From positions 196,271,044 through 196,335,043 of the forward strand of contig OY998180.1 in the NCBI GenBank assembly GCA_963921935.1: a DNA stretch of 64,000 nucleotides. Direction: 5' to 3'. Under the pieces are notes generated by a model. It was not told the origin of the DNA. It worked only from the letters and a program-made list of their open reading frames with translations, and searched no databases. This stretch comes from Galeruca laticollis (taxonomy: Eukaryota > Arthropoda > Insecta > Coleoptera > Chrysomelidae). Positions 53,401 through 56,067 of this stretch are shown here, piece after piece. The first letter of the stretch is position 1, and each line of letters starts with the position of its first letter. Made by a program: the position numbers and the translations under genes.

Positions 53401-56067
53401 TTCAATTACCTGAATACATAACTGCCTCAGTTCTTGATTTCTTTTGGCTAGCGTTTCTTCAATTTGTTTCTTTCTTTCTTGCAAAAGAATTACTCTAGAG
53501 TTAGGCATATTTCTAGAAGCGCCCATAGTACTCAATTTACTTTCTTCATCATCTGTAAAATGCAAAGTTCCTATATAAACTCACCAACTAATGTGATTGC
53601 CTCTTATCTATATTTCTAGTGTATTTAATATTTTATCAGTAAACCAATATAATTTTAATCTCCAATTTATACTGTTATCTCAGAAGTTGCAGGAATTTTT
53701 GATGACAAATTCTTTGTACTGTTTTTTGAATTCAGTAATTCTGTTTTGTTACTGAAAATTTATTGAAATGTTTTGCTTTTATATATCTATATTGATTAGA
53801 TCTACACTATTTTATAAGCAATTATAATATGTAATAGATATTACATACCTAGAAGATTATTGTTGTGCTCCTCAAGCATTGCCTTCTCAACAAAAGGAAA
53901 AAATTTAAAAAATATAACGAGTTTCAAACATAATTTCATACGTCAGTTTGTACTACCGTTCCATTCGTATTTAAAGCTCAGCCATCAATAACTTAAGTTG
54001 CGCCAATTTTGTCAAATTGAAAGGGTTTTAATAAGGATGACAATTTGACTTCAGGAATAATAATTCATTAATTCATCATCAGCTTTTATCACAGATATAA
54101 AGTTAATAATTTGCACCTGTAACGAATAATATCTTAACTATGAGCAATTATATGGTATTAACACCAATGAAAACTTCTTAAAAATAATCCAGGCTCCTAT
54201 ATTCTTGATTTAATTTTACCACATGATTTTTCTGGGAAATTTATTTGGAATAATGGTGTAATTAAAATAAACTAAACGTAAATAAAATCCACTTAACCAC
54301 CTCCACCCATTTCACAATAACAAGATTGTTTCTCATGACCAAACTGTAAACGGAATAAAGTGGAAAAAAGTAATAAAGATGGAAATATACATTTCAACAC
54401 ACAATGAGTGAAAAACTAAAAATAAATTTTATTAGCAAAAGAATGGAATTATCTGTCATCAGTCACTACCAATCGTTGACAAATATGACATATAATCATA
54501 GCATATAATCAGTCTGACCATACTATATGGAGTATATATTCGATTTTTACTATATTTATATCGCCAAGGCCACAAATAAACCTACTTCGATGTTCCGCAT
54601 CATTACATATTCCGAGATCCACTACCACCAAGCCCTCTCTTCTGGCATTTCATTATTTGGCTTTCCATACCAGTGCGAACCTTCCAACGCCAACCCTCTG
54701 CCTCCCGTCTCAAAATACTGCAACCGATGCACCAAATCCGGACACTCCTCTGAATCTTGTCAGTCTCAACCGATTTGCCCTTCCTGCGGCCAAACCGGCC
54801 ACCGCATCGAAAAATGCCCCAAGTCCGGTACCCCTACTTGCACCAATTGCGGCGGACCTCACGCCGCTTTCCACCCTCGCGACCCCCATAGGCTAACCAC
54901 ACCCAACACCCCCCAATAAACTGCCCCAGTCACCCTCGAAAAGCCACCAGTCCTTTTCGAACTCTCTACAGACTCCAAAATCGTCATAGAAATCCTTACC
55001 GTCACCCTAATGAACGCCATTCCCAACTCGAGGGACATCATAGCCGACACTCTTCGTCACTTAATTCCGTCAATCTATCGACACCACTGTTCTATCACAA
55101 ACATAGGCAGGCGTGCTCACTTCGCTTTCACTCCCATCAGGAGTGAAAGCACTTCCACTTTAATCCGCGAGCCCCAACCCCTCCCGTCGGTGCTACAGGT
55201 TTTTCACGTTTTTTCCTGTAGTATGGTGAATTTATTCACTAGCCAAATGGGCCGACATCGACGAAGTTTTTGGATTTAAAATTATTATTGGTATTCAAAC
55301 CTACATTCAACTCAAATCAATTCTACATAAATAAACAACCTCCCCTCGAATTCTTCAGCGAGCCATTCGCCTCTCAACACCAACACAACCCTCCAACCCC
55401 AACCGAACGCACACACAAACCCCAAACAAAAAAGCCTTCAACCCCGCCCTGCAGAGGAACCGCATCCTATATCAGGGCCTTATCTCGAAAACCCCCAAAA
55501 CCAACTCAAAACCAACAAACCTTCCAAAAACTCTCTCGAACTTCTCTCTCTCTCTTTATTTATAAAATAATTGTATCTGATATTAATGAGTTAAGTCTAA
55601 ATATATAATCATGTCTAGTCTTTATTTTTGCTATTAAAACAAAGTCTGTATTGGTTGTATAAACCTTAGATTAATCTGAGGTATAAACCAATCGTTTGTT
55701 TTTTGCTATCAAAGATTTTGGAATAATAAGTGGCAGAATAGACAAATAATAAAATTTTTATTTCTCTATGAGTGGCAGCATTTAAATGTCTAAAACTTAA
55801 GTTTGTAGGTTGGTACTCAATGTATGTTGTCAAGCTGTCTGATTTTTCCTAAAAGTTATATGGTATTTTTAAGTTATGTCTAATTTTTTGCTATTTTCTC
55901 GTATACAAAAGTGTAGGTAACTGAATAAAAACTTACGTATATTTTGGCAAACTGATCAGTCAAGATCTTTGTAGTTTGTAGATATTCCTTTTCATCAACA
56001 TATTGTGTTTGGATATTATCAAGTTTTAGTGTTGGAACGGCAACATTGGATCTTCTTTCTCTTGTCG
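8384..56067 (-). CDS. CUPID-domain (DUF3338) scaffold protein, FRMD4/INAVA/CCDC120-like; 11 visible exons
   Basis: This is a multi-exon host gene. Every exon has AG and GT borders and each junction keeps the reading phase, giving about 813 codons that end in TAA at 8384-8386. The domain order is as follows. Exons 1-2 give a short helical stretch (DEKEYLQTTKILTDQF, KAMLEEHNNN). Exons 3-5 give a CUPID/DUF3338 block, roughly residues 70-215, with ERKKQIEETLAKRNQELRQL, EAELTGITPPEMPLEPGE, RRRVGTSYQLPEKL and ALGLANEHNMSK. After this comes a long Ser/Gln/Pro-rich tail. In vertebrate FRMD4A, INAVA and CCDC120 this domain binds cytohesins (ARF-GEFs) at junctions; the same role here is inference. Insect homologues are, as I recall, annotated as coiled-coil proteins of the AGAP005037/CG32137 type; check that name. 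No in-frame ATG is seen in exon 1, so the start probably lies upstream or outside the window. The introns are packed with TEs. Confidence 0.85.
9025..9844 (+). mobile_element. hAT remnant nested in the LINE fragment
   Basis: The terminal repeats are CAACGGTTTCCAAACTGGGA at 9025 and the complement of CAGCGGTTTCCAAACTTTGC ending at 9844. The interior has NMRNPFNAKVNDHFNLTIDE and IIKTKYRARLIVEKEWLYL, the hAT C-terminal (dimerisation) pattern. Most of the transposase is deleted. No clear 8-bp target duplication is left. Confidence 0.7.
10290..10400. repeat. Short direct repeats near the pogo fragment end
   Basis: The motif tgggcaaag-cacctc occurs twice about 70 bases apart (near 10299 and 10370), and gtcacctc occurs again near 10934. 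It may be the worn end of the pogo-like fragment. Confidence 0.35.
10440..10870 (-). pseudogene. pogo-like transposase C-terminal fragment
   Basis: The minus frame 10678-10860 reads VKMLGKNDGKHFLAKIINE, then GVTFMRTKDKGKSFTFPQVA. This is the C-terminal pattern of insect pogo/jerky-like transposases (FVGKI...VKFLRK...FTFP). Downstream on the minus strand an AATAAA-like signal lies near 10440. The core with the DDE residues is absent. Confidence 0.55.
11665..11808. mobile_element. Hairpin MITE, 144 bp, inside the pogo-like element
   Basis: Two arms of about 64 bases are nearly perfect complements: ATTAGGTTTGCTCCAACCTG at the left and its complement ending at 11808. The loop is about 16 bases. 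A TA-rich flank (taat/atgt) suits a Tc1/mariner-type MITE. Arm identity is high, so the insertion is recent compared with its host element. Confidence 0.85.
12105..12305 (+). pseudogene. pogo transposase N-terminal HTH (broken)
   Basis: The frame starts at ATG 12105 and has a TAA after AESL. The rest reads AAINEVKNNDISYKNIAHKY, GVPKSTLEF, then a second stop. This is the DNA-binding psq/HTH part that contacts the terminal repeats in pogo elements. The DDE domain is missing from this copy. Confidence 0.65.
12290..13026. mobile_element. Candidate MITE inside the pogo-like element
   Basis: The sequence begins CCATTAATTGAGGTGGGAGG and ends acgtaattaatgg, whose complement starts CCATTAATT. Near each end a block CCTAATCTCA-GTG recurs in inverted orientation. 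It separates the pogo HTH from the pogo 3' end. No coding capacity was seen inside. Confidence 0.45.
13593..14045 (-). CDS. Host gene exon 10
   Basis: A 453-bp exon with acceptor ttttttag and donor gtaagt. It is Pro/Ser-rich at first (LHSPVSPLGPASSPQPS), then has a denser motif region with EEKLAKEIPAESNPSPKI and EMSDFYKYSTKFKKSP. The EMSDFYKYSTKF block stands out as a candidate conserved short motif. It ends two bases into a codon, completed by exon 11. Confidence 0.87.
14106..14281 (-). CDS. Host gene exon 9
   Basis: The acceptor is tgtttttcag and the donor is gtatga. The exon reads ILTRRSQDNGQLVRTQSLGS, then an acidic Ser-rich stretch with DDSSSFGSDSR, and ends SKKHKEKEW. The final TG joins the first G of exon 10 to make Trp. 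The intron upstream is about 11.7 kb and contains the near-complete LINE at 19.8-25.4 kb. Confidence 0.85.
14371..14830 (+). mobile_element. hAT (ZMYM1/TTF-type) remnant
   Basis: It starts with a hAT-like end, CAGAGGCATATCTATTTAAG, near 14371. The frame at 14489-14674 has FPNRYTILKIFLTL and later RTTMSNYRLN, the C-terminal motif of TTF/ZMYM1-type hAT transposases (YTxLKxFLTLP...STMSxxRL). The catalytic part is absent. Confidence 0.5.
14862..15831 (-). pseudogene. Jockey-like LINE fragment, linker and N-terminal half of RT
   Basis: The first minus frame (15831 to 15625) has FPPWFDAEIINLLKAKNNYR. The second (15437 to 14862) has AEKFSEFFASVHSSEKSHYS, LKPKKSAGTDHLPPYNLKGC, EIENYRGIAILCAPSKLLKF and EEQHGFVNGRSINTNLLIYM. 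It stops before the RT catalytic YADD motif, so it lacks both ends. It is the same family as the plus-strand copy at 46.6-48.9 kb, which has matching text throughout. There is a frame break between 15437 and 15625. Confidence 0.85.
15809..18110 (+). pseudogene. Intron-bearing TE-type gene of an unnamed multicopy insect family
   Basis: Exon 1 (ATG 15809 or 15833) reads MATDQPAYSAAIVRIESN and ends DKDFVPSDDE at a gtaaag donor (15956). The acceptor atttcag at 16077 leads in phase into DDLTDSENESVLRRTEE. After an in-frame TAA (16189-16191) the frame continues with a Cys cluster GQGPPCMCKNHCRQKL, then SHYSRKDNHNKVYLDCDMS, SHTCKKCDQLN (17185-17230), ADAMRKLLQPETE, DCTAGQGRIFMW, SGHTYLPSDRYFALIEK-like text and RGRPVATQLSDLKSKY. 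I have seen this order in multicopy insect proteins of unknown function (perhaps the DUF7869 type); the name is unsure. It is broken by many shifts. Related text lies at 41.6-42.4 kb. Confidence 0.55.
16800..17150 (-). mobile_element. Possible LINE 3' scrap inserted in the TE gene
   Basis: Between the NEFFCETH and CKKCDQLN parts of the surrounding gene lies about 350 bases that do not fit its reading frame. Read on the minus strand, it resembles the worn 3' end of a CR1/Jockey-type LINE (IPKLAGPNTKECKALY). Support is weak. Confidence 0.3.
18200..18580 (+). pseudogene. LINE C-terminal zinc-knuckle fragment (R1/Jockey type)
   Basis: The frames read SLTEVLTGHCCLNGHGKL, then FCGIEEETSNHIFASQN. 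This is the C-terminal pattern LLTGHC-L--H, C--C-EEEET--HIL-ECP that follows RNase H in several LINE groups. There is no upstream RT or RNase H next to it. From 18600 to 19100 I see no other supported content. Confidence 0.5.
19105..19175. repeat. MITE-end-like block
   Basis: The block holds cttacgtaag, gggaggggag and ends acgtaattaatg (19162-19173). The last 12 bases are identical to the right end of the candidate MITE at 12290-13026, and a G-rich run precedes both. The stretch 19176-19796 holds nothing I recognise. Confidence 0.4.
20110..21537 (+). CDS. LINE ORF1 (gag-like RNA-binding protein)
   Basis: 475 residues with an intact frame. The N-terminal half (about 45-190) has the conserved pattern FPSKKQAIVFPS, IFSSRISNNRICIYLAN, RRLITPAERLLLSNVCP and FLRIGTSHPEFKHILSFRRQ. 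A single CCHC knuckle CYNCKQKGHVATEC starts at residue 202. The middle is a Thr/Ser/Pro-rich linker (about 220-330). The C-terminal part (about 375-450) has FCDFFENVHGSPDPL and a Lys-rich helix. ORF1 proteins of this group coat the RNA and are needed for retrotransposition. The ATG at 20110 sits in ccaaaATGG. The paralogue at 36698 starts the same way. Confidence 0.92.
   Translation: MDESVNESVPYRGGTQPQIKSYATVTNSPKFPSKKQAIVFPSVENIKLEEYLISLGNIMEPKNIIFSSRISNNRICIYLANENLVDSFMNSNDGSINLGQTTIKARRLITPAERLLLSNVCPSIPNILLENELTRIGIKIMSQITFLRIGTSHPEFKHILSFRRQTYISPVDQNQIQIPDFITVNHEGTSYRICLSLDDYTCYNCKQKGHVATECTLPNTQSQVLPTNLTATTSTDLPPAHVTAPTPQQSTVAETHIPAATLYPISSTPTSILHSENLTSDSSLEGTNKNSIISDTTSKTEPQSSHSIKINTATSLSYNKTKRSLSETPSPVEQTIDMNFTEPRITKLQKKAKINVQTLTTVNIGKQMESTKTFFETTDKHVLTYQQFCDFFENVHGSPDPLSVAKLYTEDINGLIDQLHTMYPYFTDKKMKSKCTRISKKIISQLSQESSNQEDSDSSVSSIPLCSTSRISNTY
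21590..25135 (+). CDS. LINE ORF2: endonuclease, reverse transcriptase, RNase H
   Basis: 1181 residues from the first in-frame ATG. The endonuclease has ICLQETRF, GDFNAHNNIWGS (D114) and SDHYPI (D189, H190). The RT has GPDNIPITFLKRLP, FLDISKAYDTVW, NGIPQGCSLSVTLF and YADD at 653-656. RNase H has YTNGSK (N954 where Asp is expected), FSAELYAIWKA, LTDSLSSL and IPAHVGIAQNEKADDLAK. A C-terminal CESCQKN..VKHFLVECP knuckle follows. The endonuclease homology (LQWNLNGLYAHLE) starts before this ATG in an open frame overlapping the ORF1 end, so the true start may be a re-initiation site upstream. The TGA at 25133 looks premature: the same frame continues SIESNLKVVLGEQ to a TAA at 25232-25234. Confidence 0.9.
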   Translation: MLKILLAEQSPSIICLQETRFSNKIYHMNNYSCFYKNRANQSIASGGVAIYVKNSIDAVPIQLKTNLEAVAVCIDGPTKLSLCNIYCPPNSSPSLQEIEDLLTQLPLPRLIVGDFNAHNNIWGSKSNSQFGNTLEQIINQKNINLMNDGRPTRFNTATGAESAIDLSLCDPTLSLIFNWDVLQDLYDSDHYPIIIYGSSANEVPPPEKWNFNLANWDYFNNLILNKLGNNCITDILSSDVDEMVEKLSDIIITAAELAIGRARIIKKHPAVPWWNNQCAEATKNYKKAFNKYKKIKSQENLIQFKRLRAQARLTIKKSKRDSWKHFISSINNSTPSKIVWNNIKKISGVNYQSHINVLKYQNNTVTTPEQICETLARSFEKHSRDSNYTNKFLNFKRIQEQTFVELEENSHEPVNEPITMQELNHAIHSSKETAAGPDNIPITFLKRLPSLAKELLLHIYNRIWTNNTFPQIWLKSIVIPMHKHGKPKTLTSSYRPIALICAMGKILDKIINDRLMWTLESRNLLIPEQSGFRKRRSAIDNLVDLESEIHEAFANKQYVLAIFLDISKAYDTVWRHKIIKTLESWSIRGNMLKFVCNFLKNRVFTVRANGSYSPLKTQTNGIPQGCSLSVTLFLIAINDIIQNCNTNIKARLYADDLVIYSRGRNIASLYNQLQYFLTQLENWSETSGLQFSAQKTKSLLFTKRIPDIVFPNLKLFEKSISYVEGIEFLGMFFDQSLSWKKHIQNLKLKCQRDLNLMRTISSKMWGADSTTLTKIYRSIIRSKLDYGAIIYNSAKRHIIKQLDTIQNNAVRIALGAFCTSPVDSILCELGEPDLYRRRMYLTLSYAASVAAIPEKPVHRNVFANRFRNMFQLHPRLDPPYHERLYSYQSKLNISLPLPYNLCYKPSFPPWCFISPSCDSSMTEFSKSTMNHSTIRKLFQSKISNYQSYKHIYTNGSKTEEGVGASMVLENIQHSFTLAPTNSVFSAELYAIWKAVEYANTEKINKTLILTDSLSSLTAIQQFQHLHPIVSYIKNELFTANNAKRTIEFMWIPAHVGIAQNEKADDLAKSATSQNAEIENKTPLADLKQFYKNIITSDWQIYWNNSSSKLSEVKTSVKKWNNNPASRRHQVILTRLRIGHTFATHSHIITRTNQPVCESCQKNLSVKHFLVECPSLKPARTQ
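25900..25946 (-). repeat. hAT-like terminal repeat
   Basis: Read on the minus strand, the block begins near GAGGGCGGATCATGAATTTG and continues GGAGCCTTGGGC and AGGGGCC. This looks like the end of a TTF/ZMYM1-type hAT. No transposase text was identified with confidence in 25383-25900. Confidence 0.35.
25982..26120 (-). CDS. Host gene exon 8
   Basis: The acceptor is tgtttgtag and the donor is gttagt. The exon reads FGSLDRRKTKRVSSRISPN and ends CASIKNSQ. It is basic and Ser-rich, joins exon 7 as DKR|FGSLDRR and exon 9 as NSQ|ILTRRS, all in phase. No domain is recognised. Confidence 0.85.
26177..26731 (-). CDS. Host gene exon 7, Gln/His/Ser/Pro-rich with SQHSPHL repeats
   Basis: A 555-bp exon between acceptor attttttag and donor gtatga. 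It encodes a low-complexity region in which SQHSP units repeat (SQHSPHLSQHSPHLSQHSPH), followed by a more conserved end with GLGGYWKRNPNGDLVW and LQRDKR. The GYWKRNPNGDLVW block looks like a linear motif under selection, because the surrounding sequence is repetitive and it is not. Phases are 2 in and 2 out and fit exons 6 and 8. Confidence 0.85.
26520..26645 (-). repeat. 21-bp coding minisatellite
   Basis: Inside exon 7 of the host gene the unit ctgtgctgggataaatgcgg (plus one base) repeats, with weaker copies on both sides. It encodes the 7-residue unit SQHSPHL. Because the unit is 21 bp, copy changes keep the frame. Confidence 0.9.
26790..27042 (-). CDS. Host gene exon 6
   Basis: The acceptor is acattctag. 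The exon reads GDDTVSLSTNGNEPFIK, then RHSVSSAKHSIGDGKVELRY, and ends with YRLSLNGYSKYMER. The donor is gtgcgg, a poor match to consensus, but it is the only one that keeps frame with exon 7 (MER|REN). No catalytic domain is visible; it looks like a linker with short conserved motifs. Confidence 0.8.
27835..28644 (+). mobile_element. hAT remnant (ZBED5/FAM200-like), C-terminal part and 3' end
   Basis: Broken frames read LPKDLVNEMKDLISEHLLSL, then DLKDF and PEVAIRG, then TYLCESGFSALANIKSKYRT and RLDVESDLLYSLSKLQPNI, which is the hAT dimerisation region. Downstream the 3' end ggttgagagcccctg (28631-28644) is a typical hAT terminal repeat when read as CAGGGGCTCTCAACC. The left end was not found. 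It lies inside the left repeat of the mariner-like element. Confidence 0.7.
30240..30365 (+). pseudogene. Possible pogo-like HTH fragment
   Basis: A short frame has QKIVMKWSIVGDNYKTYREA and AVIFNVP, similar to the helix-turn-helix start of pogo-like transposases (sYREAA-kFNVPksTL). Nothing of the core follows. The stretch 29500-30230 is AT-rich and I see nothing in it. Confidence 0.35.
30465..31531 (+). mobile_element. piggyBac-like remnant, C-terminal part and right end
   Basis: The frame reads MITYNATKGVVDMVDKICSQ, NCARAKRR, then later ISAQQEPPIRNHGAIGCCGV and CHWQKNRYFCQTCGKY with a stop near 30938. These are the piggyBac TKGGVD...YN-aR motif and the Cys-rich C-terminus. The right end (31472-31531) ends gagaaaaggagggTTAA, and its inner block ccgtgcgcgag resembles the right end of the element at 3.96-4.02 kb. 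The left end was not found. Confidence 0.65.
31054..31381. repeat. 164-bp tandem repeat, two copies
   Basis: Both units start ttgttcagggc and share atgaaccctatt, attttcagc, ccaccag and tttttggagaaatttcg. They diverge in between. The repeat lies between the piggyBac coding remnant and its right terminal repeat, so it may be a subterminal array of that element. Confidence 0.8.
32606..32790. repeat. 51-bp minisatellite, about 3.6 copies
   Basis: Units start agagaaagctttttt at 32606, 32657, 32708 and 32759. The period of 51 is a multiple of three. It lies inside the mariner transposase reading region and replaces the stretch between the DUF4817-like N-terminus and the HTH end. A minus-strand frame across it encodes a 17-residue repeat but this is a by-product. 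Confidence 0.95.
32803..33144 (+). pseudogene. Mariner-like transposase core (broken)
   Basis: The longest open part covers the end of the HTH (FKPYKPQFTHTL) and the first half of the catalytic domain up to NLNGERYL. Catalytic Asp 1 is in LFSDKAM. The following frames are broken by stops and the second Asp is replaced by Asn in QQNGAP. Loss of that residue alone would disable the enzyme. Confidence 0.75.
33740..35181 (+). mobile_element. Tc1-like transposon, 1.44 kb, TA target duplication
   Basis: The terminal repeats are CACTTGCGTGCATAGAAATC at 33740 and its imperfect complement (gatttctatgcatgctaggg) ending at 35181, with TA on both sides. It carries a transposase pseudogene. The element sits within the right repeat of the second mariner-like element, whose sequence appears to resume after 35183. 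Confidence 0.85.
34058..34931 (+). pseudogene. Tc1-like transposase
   Basis: From ATG 34058: MHTTPHKAAQVMALIENGL, an in-frame stop, HAAVRRVCQRYEEP, RRPGTGRKRYTTDSDDSF, VQVQQLLSEIRGVTISHWTI, then a frameshift to RKARLRFARDNLNWTLEQWG and RPGERFAERCIEERIAYGSG. The C-terminal 101-residue frame (34626-34931) has IVQDYIAEVGFRVMEWPS, GLNPIEHLWNELKRRIR and SMPDRMKDVIRATGG. About 20 residues around the second catalytic Asp (usually HDNARPH) are deleted, so it is inactive. Confidence 0.88.
35183..36035. other. Host intron 5 part and possible remainder of the mariner right repeat
   Basis: The first tens of bases (tattgataaagttcaaacat) resemble the complement of the left mariner repeat near 32055, which would be its right arm resuming after the Tc1 insertion. 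The rest is AT-rich with no recognised feature. Confidence 0.35.
36036..36180 (-). CDS. Host gene exon 5, end of CUPID domain
   Basis: The acceptor is ttgtag and the donor is gtaagt after AAT G. The exon reads TMKRQHRSEYQKHKQQCLAL followed by a Lys-rich helix and KKPRIPDTN. It corresponds to the last basic helix of the CUPID domain (human K-K-x-R-K-x-x-Y, then a long helix). The phase-1 end joins exon 6 as TNGDDTVSL. Intron 4, between this exon and exon 4, is about 13.2 kb and carries four LINE or TE copies. Confidence 0.88.
36698..37992 (+). pseudogene. LINE ORF1, second copy (frameshifted)
   Basis: The first frame (36698-37636) has FPSKQQAIVFCATNNAKLQD, FSSRLSNNRVCMYLANKS, RRLITPADRIILSNVSPTIP and the knuckle CYKCKADGHIASQC from residue 196. 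The second frame (37585-37992) carries the C-terminal part with LLDNVTGSPQPVN and a Lys-rich helix. They overlap by 52 bases, so one small indel explains the break. Confidence 0.85.
38040..41578 (+). pseudogene. LINE ORF2, second copy (endonuclease, RT, RNase H; broken)
   Basis: The endonuclease part (38082-38804) has IICLQESNLK, IIIGDFNAHNIIWGS and GSDHFPIII, with an AT repeat in the middle. The linker is at 38812-39213. RT (39244-40842) has GPDNIPVIFLKYLPPSA, FFDISKAFDTCW, NGTPQGSVISPTLF and FTDD in place of YADD. RNase H (from about 40900) has YTDTSKLKAGVGA (usual DGS is DTS), FTAELYAIFHAL, LTDSLSSI and IPAHIGIRGNEEADLCA. The altered RT motif and frame breaks make it inactive. Confidence 0.88.
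38335..38398. repeat. (AT)n microsatellite in the endonuclease coding region
   Basis: About 32 AT units encode alternating Ile-Tyr between CNIY and APDST. The first LINE copy has CNIYCPPNSSPS at the same place. The frame is still open across the repeat. Confidence 0.95.
41579..42370 (+). pseudogene. Fragment of the unnamed TE-type gene family (C-terminal half)
   Basis: Homology to the LINE ends at 41578 and a new pattern starts. The frames read LEPGHSQMESDSVHAHIEKK (the family has GHTQMECDSVHS-IE-K), IGWYTVVRLASKNS, then DTDGHKINWLKMVWIQLRKS, DTIFFKYEMDAEYFLSFNVR, RKILRQQQRAEE and DLIDFCDSYTIGLNYHPFYK, ending SSEESD and a stop near 42370. It covers the part of the protein that the 15.8-18.1 kb copy shows only in broken form. 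There is one frame change near 41970-42050. Confidence 0.55.
42537..42783. mobile_element. MITE, about 247 bp
   Basis: The ends TTAGAGTCACAAAAACGTAT (left) and the complement of TTAGTGTCACAGAAGCGTAT (right) form repeats of about 25 bases. There is no coding sequence. The flanks 42371-42536 and 42784-43850 show nothing else I recognise. Confidence 0.75.
43861..44907 (+). pseudogene. CR1-like ORF2, endonuclease end and linker
   Basis: The frame reads NRNIIIGGDFNVNFM, FEICVRTPTRVTKDSATCID and LCLSDHYAQ, the last half of an EEP endonuclease, then a TAG. It continues in the same frame with the linker before the RT (KQFYDNRILNLENKTKETWE) and the RT start GTDGLNTKLIKKC. The frame is lost there by a small indel and resumes in the 44892 frame. 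Confidence 0.85.
44892..46325 (+). pseudogene. CR1-like ORF2, reverse transcriptase and C-terminus
   Basis: The RT has VVPIYKKGDCNDINNYRPIS, SQHGYTSKKGTETAL, GLFIDFSSAFYCVDH, QGVPQGSILGPFLFLVFVN and CYADDINIIII (YADD starts at residue 207 of this frame). The C-terminal region has LKYGIQIWGTCSTRQREF, RASHHYKTRNKSQL and FYNILPEDIKNSNFYNFKNK. There is no RNase H. This order fits the CR1/Crack/Daphne group. The text is intact from here to the stop at 46323-46325. Confidence 0.88.
46617..48922 (+). mobile_element. Jockey-like LINE, 5' truncated
   Basis: It begins directly after the microsatellite tail of the CR1-like element and lacks the endonuclease. The linker (46628-47374), RT (47319-47933) and C-terminal part (47930-48409 and beyond) are in three frames, so there are two small shifts. 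RT motifs are EIENYRGVSIMCAPAKLFEQ, YMDFQKAFDKVNHDLLLKK and MFADDFKICKN (FADD). The end has RFNGNTSGKF and GSVIWNSQ. The 3' end is an AATAAATAAAT tail near 48922. It is the same family as 14862-15831. Confidence 0.85.
46628..48409 (+). pseudogene. Jockey-like ORF2: linker, RT and C-terminal region
   Basis: The linker has YNKFPKWFTPEIKKLLRDKN and AEYFASVHSREKSSYN. RT starts at LKPKKAAGVDGIPPYIVKGC. A frameshift near 47340 moves to the frame with PIHKSGARNEIENYRG. The expected GVRQGSNLGPLLF reads GVRQVSNLGPLLF, so a conserved Gly is Val. The catalytic motif is FADD. A second shift near 47930 leads to NLVDWSKENKLLFNINKC. Loss of the endonuclease and these breaks make it inactive. Confidence 0.87.
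48923..49010. repeat. 88-bp hairpin repeat
   Basis: The left arm aatgatggctactattcact and right arm gtgaataatagccatcatt are complements over about 33 bases with few mismatches, with a loop of about 22 bases. It follows directly on the LINE tail. From 49011 to the host exon at 49375 there is only AT-rich intron. Confidence 0.85.
49375..49602 (-). CDS. Host gene exon 4, CUPID domain core
   Basis: Exactly 76 codons lie between acceptor gcttttag and donor gtaagt, phase 0 at both ends. The exon holds the signature region of the family: EAELTGITPPEMPLEPGE, then PHIRRRVGTSYQLPEKL, then an acidic helix with LELEIQLHANMAEAALGLAN and HNMSK. Human FRMD4A and INAVA have the same order (E-LTG-lP-eyPL-PGE, RRRIGTAFKL, EAARRLA). 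This is the best single exon for homology searching. Confidence 0.93.
49603..51150. other. Host intron 3, no recognised content in this part
   Basis: AT-rich sequence on both strands without a convincing reading frame, terminal repeat or tandem array. The 90-residue minus-strand frame at 50939-51211 shows no pattern I recognise. Confidence 0.5.
51150..51470. repeat. GC-richer block with many short inverted motifs
   Basis: The block contains ggtacagacttgtc, caggttattgacctacc, ggtaccctca-like and acctgtacag motifs in both orientations, and is less AT-rich than its surroundings. It looks like the end region of an unidentified DNA transposon. No coding sequence. Confidence 0.35.
51571..52045. 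repeat. About 200-bp tandem repeat, 2.4 copies
   Basis: Units begin at about 51571, 51771 and 51964 with aaac-tcac-accacatt, then ccaggctatgtatgggt and atgcctagtatgg-tctaggt. Periods are about 200 and 193. It lies between the GC-richer block and the MULE fragment. Confidence 0.85.
52103..52873 (-). pseudogene. MULE-type transposase fragment
   Basis: The first minus frame (52873-52547) has RTIRNIRTKHNDGRVIPSHR, LLFDSGPVEDIMIIF and HRYADGTFKTIPPLFQQLYT. The second (52543-52103) has NSIMTDFEHAMVNAIKVEFL, GCFFHFCQCIYTNI and LRMLSALAFVP. Mutator-like transposases have the same order: DGTFK-vP--F-QL-tIH, then IMTDFE-A---A, then GC-FHf-Q. One frameshift near 52545 separates them. The N-terminal zinc finger and C-terminus are missing and no terminal repeats were found. 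Confidence 0.82.
53060..53250. repeat. Possible retroelement 3' end
   Basis: The text aaaatggcctaatggctgaaagcgc and ctggaattttaataaaatgc resembles a widespread arthropod repeat tail (possibly Penelope-like). I know this only by general resemblance. The rest of 52874-53409 is plain intron. Confidence 0.25.
53410..53552 (-). CDS. Host gene exon 3, start of CUPID domain
   Basis: The acceptor is ttttacag and the donor gtaatt. It reads DDEESKLSTMGASRNMPNS, then a helix with ERKKQIEETLAKRNQELRQL and LCIQ. This matches the first helix of the CUPID/DUF3338 domain in FRMD4 and INAVA, where the related motif is a repeated R-x-x-E-L-x-x-L-C. It ends in phase 0 and joins directly to EAELTG of exon 4. 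Confidence 0.9.
53849..53885 (-). CDS. Host gene exon 2 (37-bp micro-exon)
   Basis: A 37-bp exon lies between a pyrimidine-rich acceptor (ttttttccttttgttgag) and the donor gtatgt. It reads KAMLEEHNNNLL plus one base, and that base completes an Asp codon with the first two bases of exon 3. It is too short for ORF callers. The phases (0 in, 1 out) match both neighbours, which is strong support. Confidence 0.8.
54527..55279 (+). pseudogene. LINE ORF1 with three zinc knuckles, no ORF2
   Basis: The frame 54527-54919 has a hydrophobic start then CNRCTKSGHSSESC (C65), CPSCGQTGHRIEKC (C84) and CTNCGGPHAAFHPRD (C105), where the last Cys of knuckle three is Asp. After a TAA (54917-54919) the same frame continues to 55279 (MNAIPNSRDIIADTLRHLIP). 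ORF1 proteins of Jockey-type LINEs have three such knuckles. No endonuclease or RT follows. The coding strand is C-rich, unlike the surrounding intron. Upstream 53886-54526 and downstream to 55936 hold nothing further that I recognise, apart from a (CT)n run near 55545. Confidence 0.75.
55937..56067 (-). CDS. Host gene exon 1 (first visible exon)
   Basis: The donor is clear: coding ends AAA ATA TAC before gtaagt (55931-55936). Translation ends DEKEYLQTTKILTDQFAKIY, a charged helix in the position that precedes the CUPID block. The frame is blocked by a TGA just upstream, so the acceptor must lie near 56068-56080; acag at 56068 is the best of several weak choices. There is no in-frame ATG, so an earlier exon is expected. 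An ATG in another frame (starting MKEDSDKRKK) stops quickly and is not the coding frame. Confidence 0.7.

Noticed and set aside
54657..54896. 79-residue plus frame overlapping the zinc-knuckle ORF1
   Set aside because: It is a second frame kept open by the C-rich composition; the knuckle frame explains the sequence.
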